From assembly GCF_005843985.1 (NCBI RefSeq), contig NZ_CP040463.1, positions 417,001-481,000 of the forward strand: a DNA stretch of 64,000 nt, written 5' to 3'. The translations under genes and the position numbers were made by a program. Positions 36,941-45,797 of this stretch are shown here, one piece after another; the stretch's first letter is position 1; each line of letters opens with the position of its first letter. Below the pieces are notes generated by a model that worked only from the letters and a program-made list of their open reading frames with translations, was not told the DNA's origin and made no database searches. Source of the stretch: Caminibacter mediatlanticus TB-2. Its GTDB lineage: Bacteria > Campylobacterota > Campylobacteria > Campylobacterales > Nautiliaceae.

Positions 36941-37613
36941 TGAGATATTTTATTCAATTCAAGGGGAGGGAAAATACTCAGGCACTCCATCTATTTTTGT
37001 AAGAGTTGGAGGTTGTAATTTAACTTGTCCTGGATTTGGTAATAAAGGGTGTGATAGTTATTATGCAGTTGATAAAAGTTATAAAAATGAGTGGAAAAAT
37101 TTTAGTATAGAAGAGATTAAAAAAGAGTTCTCAAAATATTTAAAATTTAATCCTCATTTAGTAATTACAGGAGGAGAGCCAACTTTATATTATGAAAAAC
37201 TTTATCCTTTGATTGAGTGGTTTAGTGGAGAGATTACAATTGAGACAAATGCTACTATTTTTATAGATTTTGAAAAATATCCAAAATATAAAGATGTAAC
37301 TTTTGCAATGAGTGTAAAATTGAGCAATAGCGGGGAAGAGTATAAAAAAAGAGTAAATAAAAAAGCAATCTTAAATATCTCAAAAAACGCAAAAAAAAGT
37401 TTTTTTAAATTTGTAATTGATAAAGATTTAAAAAAAGAGATTGAAGATATAACCGAAGGGATTAATTTAGAGATTTATTGTATGCCACTTGGTGCAAGCA
37501 AAGAAGAGCTTGAAAAAAATGCAAAGTTTGTATTTGATTTTTGTTTAAAAAATGGATACTCTTATTCAGATAGAATTCATATTAGACTTTTTGGAAAGAA
37601 AAAAGGTGTTTAA
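36915..37613 (+). CDS. queE: 7-carboxy-7-deazaguanine synthase (radical SAM)
   Basis: A 232-residue radical SAM enzyme of the queuosine pathway. [31 protein letters not shown] is diagnostic, followed by [10 protein letters not shown]. The cluster cysteines are C34, C38 and C46: the third is seven residues after the second instead of two, an expanded loop also known from some QueE enzymes. It starts at TTG 36915 inside the end of the FAH gene; AAGGGAGAG lies upstream. queD follows with a one-base overlap. Confidence 0.93.
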   Translation: [232 protein letters not shown]

Positions 37614-38197
37614 TGATTATAAGAAAACTTTTTAAATTTGAAAATGCTCATATTGTAAGAAACTGCACAAGTAGAAGATGTAGCAAATCAATTCATGGGC
37701 ATAGTTACAGGGTTGAGATTAAACTTCAAAGTAACTTTTTAGATAATGGAGAGATGGTTTATGATTTTGGACTTATGAAAACTACTATTAAAACATTAAT
37801 TGATAGTTTTGACCATGCTATTACTTTATGGAGTAAAGATAATAAAGAATATATCGAGTGGGCAAAAAAATTTAGTGAGAGATATATTATTTTGCCTGTA
37901 AATCCATCTGCTGAGCAATTTAGCAGAGTCTTTTTTTTGATAGTTGATAGAGTACTTGAATGTATGGAGTTTAAAAATGGAGAAAAAGATATAAAAGTTT
38001 ATTCAGTTGTAGTCCACGAAACAGACACAGGATATGCAGAGTGTTTTAGAGAAGATGCTTACAATTTTGAGAATATGGGAGAGATTAAATTAGAAGATAT
38101 TGTTTTTAGTGATATAATAAAAGAAGAGTGGGGCGATAAAAATTTATGGGAAAAACTTCTAAAAAAAGAAAAAATCACTCCTCCAAAAGAAGTTTAG
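37613..38197 (+). CDS. queD: 6-carboxytetrahydropterin synthase (QueD) family
   Basis: A 194-residue protein of the PTPS/QueD family, making the substrate of QueE in 7-deazaguanine synthesis. KFENAHIVRNCTSRRCSKSIHGHSYRVEI carries zinc histidines and a cysteine; DFGLMKTTIKTLIDSFDHAITL and VHETDTGYAECF complete the active site. It is longer than E. coli QueD, through an insert around SKDNKEYIEWAKKFSERYI. It overlaps queE by one base. Confidence 0.92.
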   Translation: MIIRKLFKFENAHIVRNCTSRRCSKSIHGHSYRVEIKLQSNFLDNGEMVYDFGLMKTTIKTLIDSFDHAITLWSKDNKEYIEWAKKFSERYIILPVNPSAEQFSRVFFLIVDRVLECMEFKNGEKDIKVYSVVVHETDTGYAECFREDAYNFENMGEIKLEDIVFSDIIKEEWGDKNLWEKLLKKEKITPPKEV

Positions 38198-38216
38198 CTA
38201 CATTAACTCACATACC

Positions 38217-38245
38217 TTGCTTTTAATTAACTTAACTGATATAAT
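38217..38245 (+). promoter_or_regulatory. Promoter of the five-gene operon 38269-42167
   Basis: TTGCTT at 38217-38222 and TATAAT at 38240-38245, 17 bases apart. AAGGAGTGGG follows and then ATG 38269. Confidence 0.55.
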
Positions 38246-38268
38246 TATAAAAAACTAAGGAGTGGGAA

Positions 38269-38955
38269 ATGATTACAGAAGTTAGAGAAGCAATGCTTTT
38301 AAATACACTTGTATTTGAAACACTTGGTCAACCAGAAAAAGAGAGAGAATTTAAATTAAAATCTCTTAAAAAATGGGGATTTGATTTAGTCTTTGGTAAA
38401 AAAGATGGTGAAGATGCTTTTTTTGGTGTAGAAGAAGGTAAAAAAGTAGGAGATAAATTTAATAAAGATGATGTTGAATATGAAGTAAAAGAAATTTTAG
38501 AAAAACTTCCTAAAAATAAAAAAATGTTTGCAAAAATTGAGATGGTAGAAGGTAGGGCTTATTTGTATGTTTATTTAAGAGAAGATGATATCGATACTCC
38601 AATTCTTTATATCCCAGCAGGTGAAGTATTACTTGCATTTTTAAAAAAACATAAATTTATCAAAATAATTGAAGCAATTAGAAATATTGGAAGTGCTGCA
38701 AATTTAGTTAAAAAACATGGAGATGAAGGAAAACCTGTTAGTTTTGAAGAACTACCACCAGTTGCAAGAAGATTTTTAAGAGATGCTAAAAAAATTGAAA
38801 AAGAGATGGGATTTGGAAGAGTTGCATTAGCATATTTTGGAGAGAATAAAAGTGGGGAGGCAAGATATTGGCTTGAATGGATGGTCCCAACTATTGCTTT
38901 ATTTGATGAAAAAATATCAGAAAAAATTGATAAAGCATTAGCTGAATTTAAATAA
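38269..38955 (+). CDS. Hypothetical protein, first gene of a five-gene operon
   Basis: A 228-residue soluble protein without a signal peptide. I do not recognise it. The first third ([28 protein letters not shown]) and middle ([33 protein letters not shown]) look like mixed alpha/beta, and the rest is charged and helical. It ends 6 bases before the next unknown gene, so they are almost surely co-translated. The strong AAGGAG ribosome-binding site indicates real expression. Confidence 0.75.
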   Translation: MITEVREAMLLNTLVFETLGQPEKEREFKLKSLKKWGFDLVFGKKDGEDAFFGVEEGKKVGDKFNKDDVEYEVKEILEKLPKNKKMFAKIEMVEGRAYLYVYLREDDIDTPILYIPAGEVLLAFLKKHKFIKIIEAIRNIGSAANLVKKHGDEGKPVSFEELPPVARRFLRDAKKIEKEMGFGRVALAYFGENKSGEARYWLEWMVPTIALFDEKISEKIDKALAEFK

Positions 38956-38961
38956 GGAGAT

Positions 38962-39681
38962 ATGATGCTTATATTTTGGAGTCCTGTTGCTTTTAATAAA
39001 GAGGGTTTTTTAGAAGATGAAAATGGTAAGTTTTTGCCAAGAAATGCTATTTTAGAAGCTATTGAGAGTGCAGTTGTTTTTTATTATATTAAAAAAGATA
39101 AAGAACTTGAAAAAATAGTTACAAAATACTTAATGCAAAAACCAAAACTAAAAGAGATAAGTAAAGAAGTTAAAAAAAGAGTGTTTGAAAAATATCCTAT
39201 TTTAGAAGACATTGAAATACCTGAAAAAATTTATTTAGATAAAAACAAAATCTCAAACGAGCTGGTAAAAGTATTTGATTTAGAAAAGAAAGAATTTGTA
39301 AAAAGTTTTAAAATAGATGTTTTTAAAGGTGTTATAGAAGATGTTAAAATAAAATCAAGTAATATGGAAAAAATAAAGAATGCTTGTAAATCTTTTGCAA
39401 GAGCATTGGCTGAGTATGAGCATAAAGCATTAAAAGATACTGAATTAGAAGATTTAGTAGTTGATATTCAAAATAATATTGCAAATGAGTGGGAAATTCC
39501 TCTTAGAGTTGGATATTGGACAAATACTCCATTTAAGGGAGATTTATTATTTTTTTGGAGAATAAAAGAAGTTAGAGATTACTTGCTTAAATATCTTAAT
39601 ATTGACATTCGTCCAAAAGATGTGTTATATTTAGTTAAATCCAATGAATTTCTTGGATGGAGTGAATTAAAGGAGAGTTAA
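38962..39681 (+). CDS. Uncharacterised protein with weak RAMP (Csm5-like) features
   Basis: A 239-residue soluble protein. I do not recognise a family with certainty. It begins with a beta-strand (MLIFWSPVAF), then GKFLPRNAILEAIESAVVF, resembling the PGSSLKGAIR region of CRISPR RAMP proteins. Later FKIDVFKGVIEDVKI, a helix CKSFARALAEYEHKAL and LRVGYWTNTPFKGDLLFFW follow in the order seen in Csm5. The canonical Gly-rich loop is not conserved, so this is only a hint. It sits six bases after its partner and shares one base with a NifX-like gene. Confidence 0.65.
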   Translation: MMLIFWSPVAFNKEGFLEDENGKFLPRNAILEAIESAVVFYYIKKDKELEKIVTKYLMQKPKLKEISKEVKKRVFEKYPILEDIEIPEKIYLDKNKISNELVKVFDLEKKEFVKSFKIDVFKGVIEDVKIKSSNMEKIKNACKSFARALAEYEHKALKDTELEDLVVDIQNNIANEWEIPLRVGYWTNTPFKGDLLFFWRIKEVRDYLLKYLNIDIRPKDVLYLVKSNEFLGWSELKES

Positions 39682-40058
39682 TGAAAATAGCAATTCCGGT
39701 ATATGGAGAAGATTTAAAAGTTTTTACAAGGACAGGTAGAGCACCATTTTTTGCAATTTTTGAATTTGATGGGGATAAGTTTAAATTTTTAGAACTTCGT
39801 GAAAATGGACATGCAAAAGAACACGAACACGACCATGGACATCACCACGAAGCTCATACAGAAGAAGAAATAAATCATCATCACTCACACGTTAAAGCTG
39901 CGAGATTAGGAGAGTGTAAATATATTGTATGTAGAGCATTAGGGCCAAATATGAAAGATGCTATTTTAAGAGAAGGTATAACTCCAATTATGGTTAGTAA
40001 AAAAGATGGAGAGAATGCATTTGAAGTTTTGGAAAAAATTAAAGGTGAACTAAAATGA
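39681..40058 (+). CDS. NifX/NifB-C-like protein with histidine-rich insert
   Basis: A 125-residue protein of the dinitrogenase FeMo-cofactor-binding (NifX/NafY/NifB C-terminal) fold. KIAIPVYGEDLKVFTRTGRAPFFAIFEFDG is the fold start. Between residues about 44 and 75 is a segment with many histidines (EHEHDHGHHHEAH and NHHHSH), a likely metal site. The usual small cofactor or metal carriage is likely, but no nif structural genes are here. It overlaps the second such gene by four bases. Confidence 0.88.
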   Translation: MKIAIPVYGEDLKVFTRTGRAPFFAIFEFDGDKFKFLELRENGHAKEHEHDHGHHHEAHTEEEINHHHSHVKAARLGECKYIVCRALGPNMKDAILREGITPIMVSKKDGENAFEVLEKIKGELK

Positions 40059-40420
40059 GAGTAGTAATTCCTACTTCAACTCCTGATGGACTTTTAGCAA
40101 AAAGAGGAGCTCATTTTGGAAAGGCTCCTTTTTATGTAATTGTTGATATTGAAAATAATGAAATAAAAGATATAAATTTTGTTCAAAATCCAGGACATAG
40201 TGGCGGGGCTTGTGGAAATGCTGTTATGAATATTAAAAATCTTGGTGCTGATGTTTTAGTTGTCTCAGGAATTGGACAAAGACCTTTACTTGGCTTTCAA
40301 GAAGCAGGAATAAAAGTGTTTTTTGATGATAAATCTCAAATAGTTAAAGAAAGTATTGATAGGCTTTTAAATAATGAAATAAAGGAAATAAGCTTAGAAA
40401 ATGCATGTGGAAGGCATTGA
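40055..40420 (+). CDS. NifX/NifB-C-like protein, second copy
   Basis: A 121-residue relative of the preceding protein, without the histidine insert. MRVVIPTSTPDGLLAKRGAHFGKAPFYVIVD, NPGHSGGACGNAVMNIKNLGADVLVVSGIGQRPLLGF and a C-terminal NACGRH are visible; the Cys/His residues may bind iron or a cluster. Paired genes of this fold often form heterodimers. The end overlaps the ClC gene by 20 bases. Confidence 0.9.
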   Translation: MRVVIPTSTPDGLLAKRGAHFGKAPFYVIVDIENNEIKDINFVQNPGHSGGACGNAVMNIKNLGADVLVVSGIGQRPLLGFQEAGIKVFFDDKSQIVKESIDRLLNNEIKEISLENACGRH

Positions 40421-42167
40421 CGATAAAAATTTTAAAGCATATTTGTTAAATAGACTTTCTTTATTTTTTAATACTTTTCTTATAGGGATAATAGGTTCTT
40501 TTACTGCTGCTATTTTTATATATCTTTTGGATTTAGTTACAAATTTTGCTTTAAAAAAAATTGTTGGTTTAGAAATAAGTAAAATATCATCAATTTTCTC
40601 TATCTCACATGATTTTAATTCTTTACTTTTAATTGTTGTTATTACACTTGGCGGGTTAATATCAGGATTTTTAGTTTATAAATTTGCTCCCGAAGCGGAA
40701 GGGCATGGTACTGATGCAGTTATTAGGGCTTTTCATCGAACAGGAGGTTACATAAGACCAATTGTAGTGCCAATCAAAATTATAACTTCTGCTATCACTA
40801 TTGGCACAGGAGGGTCTGCAGGTAGAGAAGGTCCTACTGCATTATTTAGTGCAGGAGTTGGGTCTATTTATTCAAAATATAAAAAAACTCCTTTAAGGCT
40901 TAGAAGGTTATATGTATTAATTGCAATGGCAGCAGGGCTTAGTGCAGTATTTAAATCCCCTATTGGTACAGCATTTTTTTCGATAGAAGTTTTATATGAA
41001 AAGAGTAAATTTTCTGTTGACGAGCTTATTTTTATATTATTTGGTTCTTTAATAGCATTTATAATTACTGGATATTTTTTTGGGTATAGTCCAATTTTTA
41101 ATATAACTTCTTATGAAATTACTTCTATTGATACATATTTGTTAATAATAGTTTTTGGGATAATTTGTGGAATATTTTCTTTATTTATTCCAAATGTTTT
41201 TTATTATACCAGGGATTTTTTTAGAAAACTTAAAGTTTCTCCTTATTTTAAACCAGCAATAGGTGCTTTTTTTGTTGGAGTAATTGGTGTTTTTTTTCCT
41301 CAGGTATTGGGTGGTGGTTATGATATTATGCAATTAGGACTTGATGGAAAAATAGTATGGTATTTTGCACTAATTTTAATTTTTGCTAAGTTATTAGCTT
41401 TTTCTTTAACGATAGGATCTGGTGGTTCTGGGGGTGTATTTGCTCCTACTCTTTTTGTTGGGGTAATGGTAGGAGTTTTATTTGGACATATTTTTAATGA
41501 AAATGTTTCTTTATTTGCAATTTTAGGTATGGCTATGATATTTGGAGGTGCTGCAAGAGTACCTTTGGCTTCTATTTTGATGGTTAGTGAAATGACAGGA
41601 GATTATAAATTATTACCTGCGTTATTGCTTGGTACTATATTTACTAATATAACATATGTTTTGTTAATAAAATATTTTAAAAATATTAAGTACAAAAGTT
41701 TATATGAAGCTCAATTATTAGATGAAAATTATTCTCCATTTTTCCAAATAGATAAAATTAGAGAAATATTGCTTTGTTTTAGAAAAAAAATTAATATAAA
41801 ACCAGAAGAAATTAGCGATGAAAAACTCTTAGATTTATTAGAAAAAGGTATTCCACTAAAAATAGGGGATAAAGCACTTTTTTTTGGAGTATTAACAAAA
41901 GATTTTACTTTAAGAAATGAAGATGGAGATAAGTATATATCTAATTTATTAGTCGTATATGTATTTAGAGATGGTAAATGGATTCATCCAGTTGAAACAG
42001 ATAGATTATATAGAGGAGATGAGGTATTGCTATATGGTAATGTAAAAGATTTAATTGTAATAAAAGGCTATTTCTTTCCAAGAAGTGAAAAGTTTTCAGT
42101 ACTTCACAAACAACACAAAGCACTTGAAAAAACAATTCAGCAAAAAATTCCTACAAAAGAAGTTTAA
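40401..42167 (+). CDS. ClC-type chloride channel/antiporter with C-terminal TrkA-C-like domain
   Basis: A 588-residue membrane protein. The ClC signature segments GTGGSAGREGPTALF and GSGGSGGVFAPTLF, and the helix GAARVPLASILMVSEMTGDY, line the anion path. About 150 residues follow the membrane part and end with a TrkA-C-like unit (KWIHPVETDRLYRGDEVLLYGNVKDLI). The glutamate of GREGP that gates exchangers is present. I kept ATG 40401, which overlaps the NifX-like gene by 20 bases. It is the last gene of this operon. Confidence 0.93.
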   Translation: MHVEGIDDKNFKAYLLNRLSLFFNTFLIGIIGSFTAAIFIYLLDLVTNFALKKIVGLEISKISSIFSISHDFNSLLLIVVITLGGLISGFLVYKFAPEAEGHGTDAVIRAFHRTGGYIRPIVVPIKIITSAITIGTGGSAGREGPTALFSAGVGSIYSKYKKTPLRLRRLYVLIAMAAGLSAVFKSPIGTAFFSIEVLYEKSKFSVDELIFILFGSLIAFIITGYFFGYSPIFNITSYEITSIDTYLLIIVFGIICGIFSLFIPNVFYYTRDFFRKLKVSPYFKPAIGAFFVGVIGVFFPQVLGGGYDIMQLGLDGKIVWYFALILIFAKLLAFSLTIGSGGSGGVFAPTLFVGVMVGVLFGHIFNENVSLFAILGMAMIFGGAARVPLASILMVSEMTGDYKLLPALLLGTIFTNITYVLLIKYFKNIKYKSLYEAQLLDENYSPFFQIDKIREILLCFRKKINIKPEEISDEKLLDLLEKGIPLKIGDKALFFGVLTKDFTLRNEDGDKYISNLLVVYVFRDGKWIHPVETDRLYRGDEVLLYGNVKDLIVIKGYFFPRSEKFSVLHKQHKALEKTIQQKIPTKEV

Positions 42168-42214
42168 AAGTATTGAAAATAGTAAAATTTTTGGTATAAT
42201 TTTACTCCACAAAT

Positions 42215-42305
<91 letters not shown>

Positions 42306-42316
42306 TTTATTTTATT

Positions 42317-42353
42317 AAGATAAAGTGCCTGAGATAATTCACTTCATCTTTTT
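42317..42353 (+). terminator. Rho-independent terminator after tRNA-Ser(GCT)
   Basis: AAGATAAAGTG (42317-42327) pairs with CACTTCATCTT (42340-42350), 11 positions with one mismatch, around a 12-base loop and followed by TTTT. It ends the tRNA transcript. Confidence 0.7.
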
Positions 42354-42396
42354 ATTATATTGATGTAAGTTTGATTTAACAATATTTAAATGTATT

Positions 42397-42440
42397 AAAC
42401 AAAGAGCAAATTTTTTAATGTCTAAAATTTGCTATTGTTT
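42397..42440. repeat. Inverted repeat sharing a core with the repeat at 82-225
   Basis: AAACAA (42397-42402) pairs with TTGTTT (42435-42440), and AGCAAATTTT (42405-42414) pairs with AAAATTTGCT (42424-42433). The block AGAGCAAATTTTTTAATGT matches that at 104-122 in the other repeat with one difference. It lies between tRNA-Ser(GCT) and the convergent phoH-like gene and could terminate both. Together with the terminator at 42317 it accounts for this gene-free stretch. Confidence 0.6.
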
Positions 42441-42471
42441 GACTTTATTTAATTTTTATATAAAATTCATA

Positions 42472-43329
42472 TCATTCTAATAGTTTTATAGCAAGTTCAG
42501 TTAATTTATTTCTATAAATATTTTTTAAATCTACCCAAGAGATAGCTTCGTGAGGCATTAATTGTTGAAGTCTAAAAAGACCACTATCTTGTTTTGCAAT
42601 AGTTGAATATGTTTGATTTAAGTCTCCAAGTAAGAATAGTTTGCTACCTTCACTCATTCTACTTAAAATCATACTCATATATTCTCTTGTAATTAGTTGA
42701 ACTTCATCTACAATTAATACTTCATCTTCTAAAATTGAAACACCTTGAATCATATTAAGAGGGATTATTTCAAATTTTTCAAAAAAAAGTTTTGTTTTTA
42801 TTGAGTCATAATTTTGGCCTTTTACATCTCTATATAAAAAATTTAAAGCACTTAAAAATCCACCAGCCCATTCAAGCATTTTTTCATCTTTGCTTCCGGG
42901 TAAAAATCCGATATCATAATCACTGCTTATTCCAATAGGAGGACGAGTTATAAATATTTTCTTTTTTGTAAGACTTAGGGCCATAGCAGTAGCAAGTAAA
43001 GTTTTTCCGCTTCCAAATCTTCCTGTAAGAAGTGTTGCTGGTGCTTCTTTTAGAGAATAAATAGCACATTTTTGATAAATATCAAGAGGTGTAAATATTT
43101 TTGCATCTTTTATTCTAATTTTTGAAACCTCAGGTATATTATCTATTCTTTCTATTCCTTTATAAGGATTATAACAATATGCTAAATCTCTAACTCCATC
43201 ATTTGTAATAACAAAATCCCAAGGTTTTAAATCGTGATTAAATTTCTCTTTTATATACTTTTTAAATTCATCTAAATTTCCAATTCCAAGAAAATGATTA
43301 AGTCCAAAATTAAAATCTTCTATTAGAAT
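42472..43329 (-). CDS. PhoH-like P-loop ATPase, probable ATT start
   Basis: A 285-residue PhoH-family ATPase lacking a PIN domain. Walker A TGRFGSGKTLLA lies just before the only internal ATG (42984) and Walker B is LIVDEVQLI; the region SDYDIGFLPGSKDEKM is family-specific. From 43329 to 42985 there is an open frame with no ATG, GTG or TTG. ATT 43329-43327 sits four bases after AAAGGAGG and is the likely start. It follows nadC by 10 bases on the same strand. If one used ATG 42984, Walker A would be lost. Confidence 0.85.
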   Translation of the reverse strand: MLIEDFNFGLNHFLGIGNLDEFKKYIKEKFNHDLKPWDFVITNDGVRDLAYCYNPYKGIERIDNIPEVSKIRIKDAKIFTPLDIYQKCAIYSLKEAPATLLTGRFGSGKTLLATAMALSLTKKKIFITRPPIGISSDYDIGFLPGSKDEKMLEWAGGFLSALNFLYRDVKGQNYDSIKTKLFFEKFEIIPLNMIQGVSILEDEVLIVDEVQLITREYMSMILSRMSEGSKLFLLGDLNQTYSTIAKQDSGLFRLQQLMPHEAISWVDLKNIYRNKLTELAIKLLE

Positions 43330-43339
43330 GTTGCCTCCT

Positions 43340-44170
43340 TTATTTTTTTATTTTCATTGAAAAATCTTTAAAAGTTGCTTGATGTATTATAGCCCCACTA
43401 CTAATTGCATCAACTCCTGTTTTGATGTATTCTTCAATATTTTCTAATGTTACATTACCACTGGCTTCTAATAAAATTAATGGATAATTTTTATTTCTAT
43501 ATTCTACTACTTTTTTTATCTCTTCAAAATTCATATTATCACACATAATTATATCAGCCCCAGCTTTCATAGCTTCAACTGCCATCTCAAAAGTTTCACA
43601 CTCAACTTCAATTTTTGTAGTAAATGGTATAACCTCTCTTGATTTTTCAATAGCTTCTTTTATTGAATTAAACATTGCAAGGTGAGTATCTTTTAGCATC
43701 AAACAATCATCAACTCCAAGTCTATGATTTGTAACACCTCCACATTTTGCTGCATATTTTTCAAAAATTCTAAGAAGAGGTCTTGTTTTTCTTGTATCAA
43801 GAATTTTTATTTTATTTTTTGCTTTTTTACTAAATTTATAAGCATTACTTGCTATTCCACTTGCGTGTTGGAGTATATTTAGCATACTTCTTTCAATTGA
43901 GAGGATATCTTTTGCGCTTCCTTTTATTTCTAAAATAATATCTCCATTTTTATATTCTTCTTTATCTTTTTTAAAAGTAGTAATTTTAACATCTGCTAAT
44001 TTATCAAAATGTTTTATATATTCAATCCCAGCAATAATTCCTTCACTTTTAGCTTTAATTATTGCAGTAGTTTTTCCTTTTATAATAGACCGAGCTAAAT
44101 CTCCTCTTGCTAAATCTTCTTTTAATACTTCTTTTAAAAAATCTACTATTTGAAACTCCATTAAATTCAT
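43340..44170 (-). CDS. nadC: Nicotinate-nucleotide pyrophosphorylase (quinolinate phosphoribosyltransferase)
   Basis: A 276-residue enzyme that converts quinolinate and PRPP to nicotinate mononucleotide in NAD synthesis. DLARGDLARSII, ERSMLNILQHASGIAS, LDTRKTRPLLRIFEKYA and EVECETFEMAVEA are typical. It overlaps nadA by four bases and is followed by the PhoH-like gene, whose ribosome-binding site overlaps its end. MEFQIVDF, nine bases in, is an alternative start. Confidence 0.97.
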   Translation of the reverse strand: MNLMEFQIVDFLKEVLKEDLARGDLARSIIKGKTTAIIKAKSEGIIAGIEYIKHFDKLADVKITTFKKDKEEYKNGDIILEIKGSAKDILSIERSMLNILQHASGIASNAYKFSKKAKNKIKILDTRKTRPLLRIFEKYAAKCGGVTNHRLGVDDCLMLKDTHLAMFNSIKEAIEKSREVIPFTTKIEVECETFEMAVEAMKAGADIIMCDNMNFEEIKKVVEYRNKNYPLILLEASGNVTLENIEEYIKTGVDAISSGAIIHQATFKDFSMKIKK

Positions 44171-45138
44171 TTGCTAAGCTCCAACATTCTATCAAGTGCT
44201 TTTTTTGCTTTTTTTGATATTTCATCATCTACTTTTATTTCATTATAAGGTTTTCCTTCATCAATAGCCACTAATAAATCATAAAGTTCTTTTAAAGTTG
44301 TCTCATTCATACTTGGGCATTCAGGTTTAGTTGATGAAAGTATATAAATATTTGGATTTATCTCTTTTTTTAATCTATTTACTAAATTAAACTCAGTCCC
44401 AATAGCCATTCTTTCATTTTTATGCTCTTTTACATAATTTATAATTTGAGATGTACTTCCTACAAAATCTGCCATTTCACATACTTGTGGGCTACACTCT
44501 GGATGGACTACAATTTTAATATCAGGATATTTTTCTTTAAAAAATTCAATATGCTCAGGCATAAAAAGTTGATGAACGCTACAATGACCATCAAAAAGAA
44601 TAAAATCAGCTTCTTGCCAACCATCTTCTCCTATTATTTTTGCACTTTTTCTAAGGGCATTTGCAATGTTTTTTCCAAGATTTTTATCTGGTAGGAAAAA
44701 TATTTTTTTATTTGAAGGTAATTTTTCAATGATATTTTTAGCACTACTACTTGTGCAGGTTAGTCCTCCTAAATCTCCTACAATTGCTTTTACTTTTGCA
44801 GTTGTGTTTATATATGCTACTGGGATAAAGTCTATATTTTCATTTTTTAACATTTCAATATTTTTTTGAAGTAGTTCATTCTCAGCCATTCTTGCCATAG
44901 AACAACTTGCAAGTTTTGGCATATAGACAGGAATTTTTGGATTTAAAATTTTTGCACTCTCACCCATAAAACTCACACCACAAAAAATTAATGGATTATC
45001 AAGATTTGCTGTTTTTTTAGCAAGTTCTAAGCTATCACCTGTTAAGTTAGCTAAATAGAAAACTTCATCTTTTTGATAATAATGAGCTGCAATAGTTATA
45101 TTGTGTTTTTTTAGTAGAGATTTTATTTTTTCTACCAA
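44167..45138 (-). CDS. nadA: Quinolinate synthase A
   Basis: A 323-residue [4Fe-4S] enzyme that condenses iminoaspartate with dihydroxyacetone phosphate to quinolinate. Cluster cysteines are in KLASCSMARM, GGLTCTSSS and PECSPQVCEM. NITIAAHYYQKDEV is near the start. The start TTG 45138 follows AAAGGA by six to seven bases; an in-frame GTG at 45174 would overlap the promoter and lacks a ribosome-binding site. It is the first gene of nadA-nadC, divergent from plsY. Confidence 0.95.
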   Translation of the reverse strand: MVEKIKSLLKKHNITIAAHYYQKDEVFYLANLTGDSLELAKKTANLDNPLIFCGVSFMGESAKILNPKIPVYMPKLASCSMARMAENELLQKNIEMLKNENIDFIPVAYINTTAKVKAIVGDLGGLTCTSSSAKNIIEKLPSNKKIFFLPDKNLGKNIANALRKSAKIIGEDGWQEADFILFDGHCSVHQLFMPEHIEFFKEKYPDIKIVVHPECSPQVCEMADFVGSTSQIINYVKEHKNERMAIGTEFNLVNRLKKEINPNIYILSSTKPECPSMNETTLKELYDLLVAIDEGKPYNEIKVDDEISKKAKKALDRMLELSK

Positions 45139-45188
45139 TTCACATCCTTTTTGTAAATTATAATATAATTTCACAAAAAAGGAAATTT

Positions 45189-45797
45189 ATGAGTAATCTT
45201 TTGTGGTATTTGCTTGCCTATTTAGTAGGTGGTATTCCTTTTGGTTACATAATAGCAAAGTATTTTGCAGGAGTAGATATTAAAAAGCACGGCAGTGGAA
45301 ATATTGGAGCTACAAATGTTTTAAGAGTATTAAAAGAAAAAGACCCTAAAAAAGCAAAAAAATTAGCAGCTCTAACTCTATTTTTAGATGCTTTTAAGGG
45401 TGCTTTTATTTTACTTATTGCAAAATTATATGGAGTTTGTGATGCAGTACTTTGGGGAATGGCTGTTTTAGCAGTTATTGGTCATTGTTTTTCTCCATTT
45501 TTAAAATTCGAAGGTGGAAAAGGAGTAGCTACTACTGCTGGGGTTATGCTTGTTATGATTCCAAAAGCAGCAATTGTTGGAATTATAGTTTGGTTTATTA
45601 TGGCAAAAACTATAAAAATTTCATCTCTTAGTTCACTTGTTGGTATTTTAGTAGGAATTTTTAGTGCCTATATTTTATATCCAAATATTGATATTAATTC
45701 TTATGCACCATTATGGATTATTGCTTTTGTTGTTATATATAAACACAAAGAAAATATATATAGATTATTAACAGGTCAAGAAGGAAAAGTGATATGA
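45189..45797 (+). CDS. plsY: Acyl-phosphate:glycerol-3-phosphate acyltransferase
   Basis: A 202-residue membrane enzyme that acylates glycerol-3-phosphate at the first step of phospholipid synthesis. The motifs GSGNIGATNVLRV, FKGAFILL, GHCFSPFLKFEGGKGVATTAG and the C-terminal helix are all seen, with about seven membrane segments. AAAAGGAAA precedes ATG. It overlaps folB by four bases. Confidence 0.96.
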   Translation: MSNLLWYLLAYLVGGIPFGYIIAKYFAGVDIKKHGSGNIGATNVLRVLKEKDPKKAKKLAALTLFLDAFKGAFILLIAKLYGVCDAVLWGMAVLAVIGHCFSPFLKFEGGKGVATTAGVMLVMIPKAAIVGIIVWFIMAKTIKISSLSSLVGILVGIFSAYILYPNIDINSYAPLWIIAFVVIYKHKENIYRLLTGQEGKVI

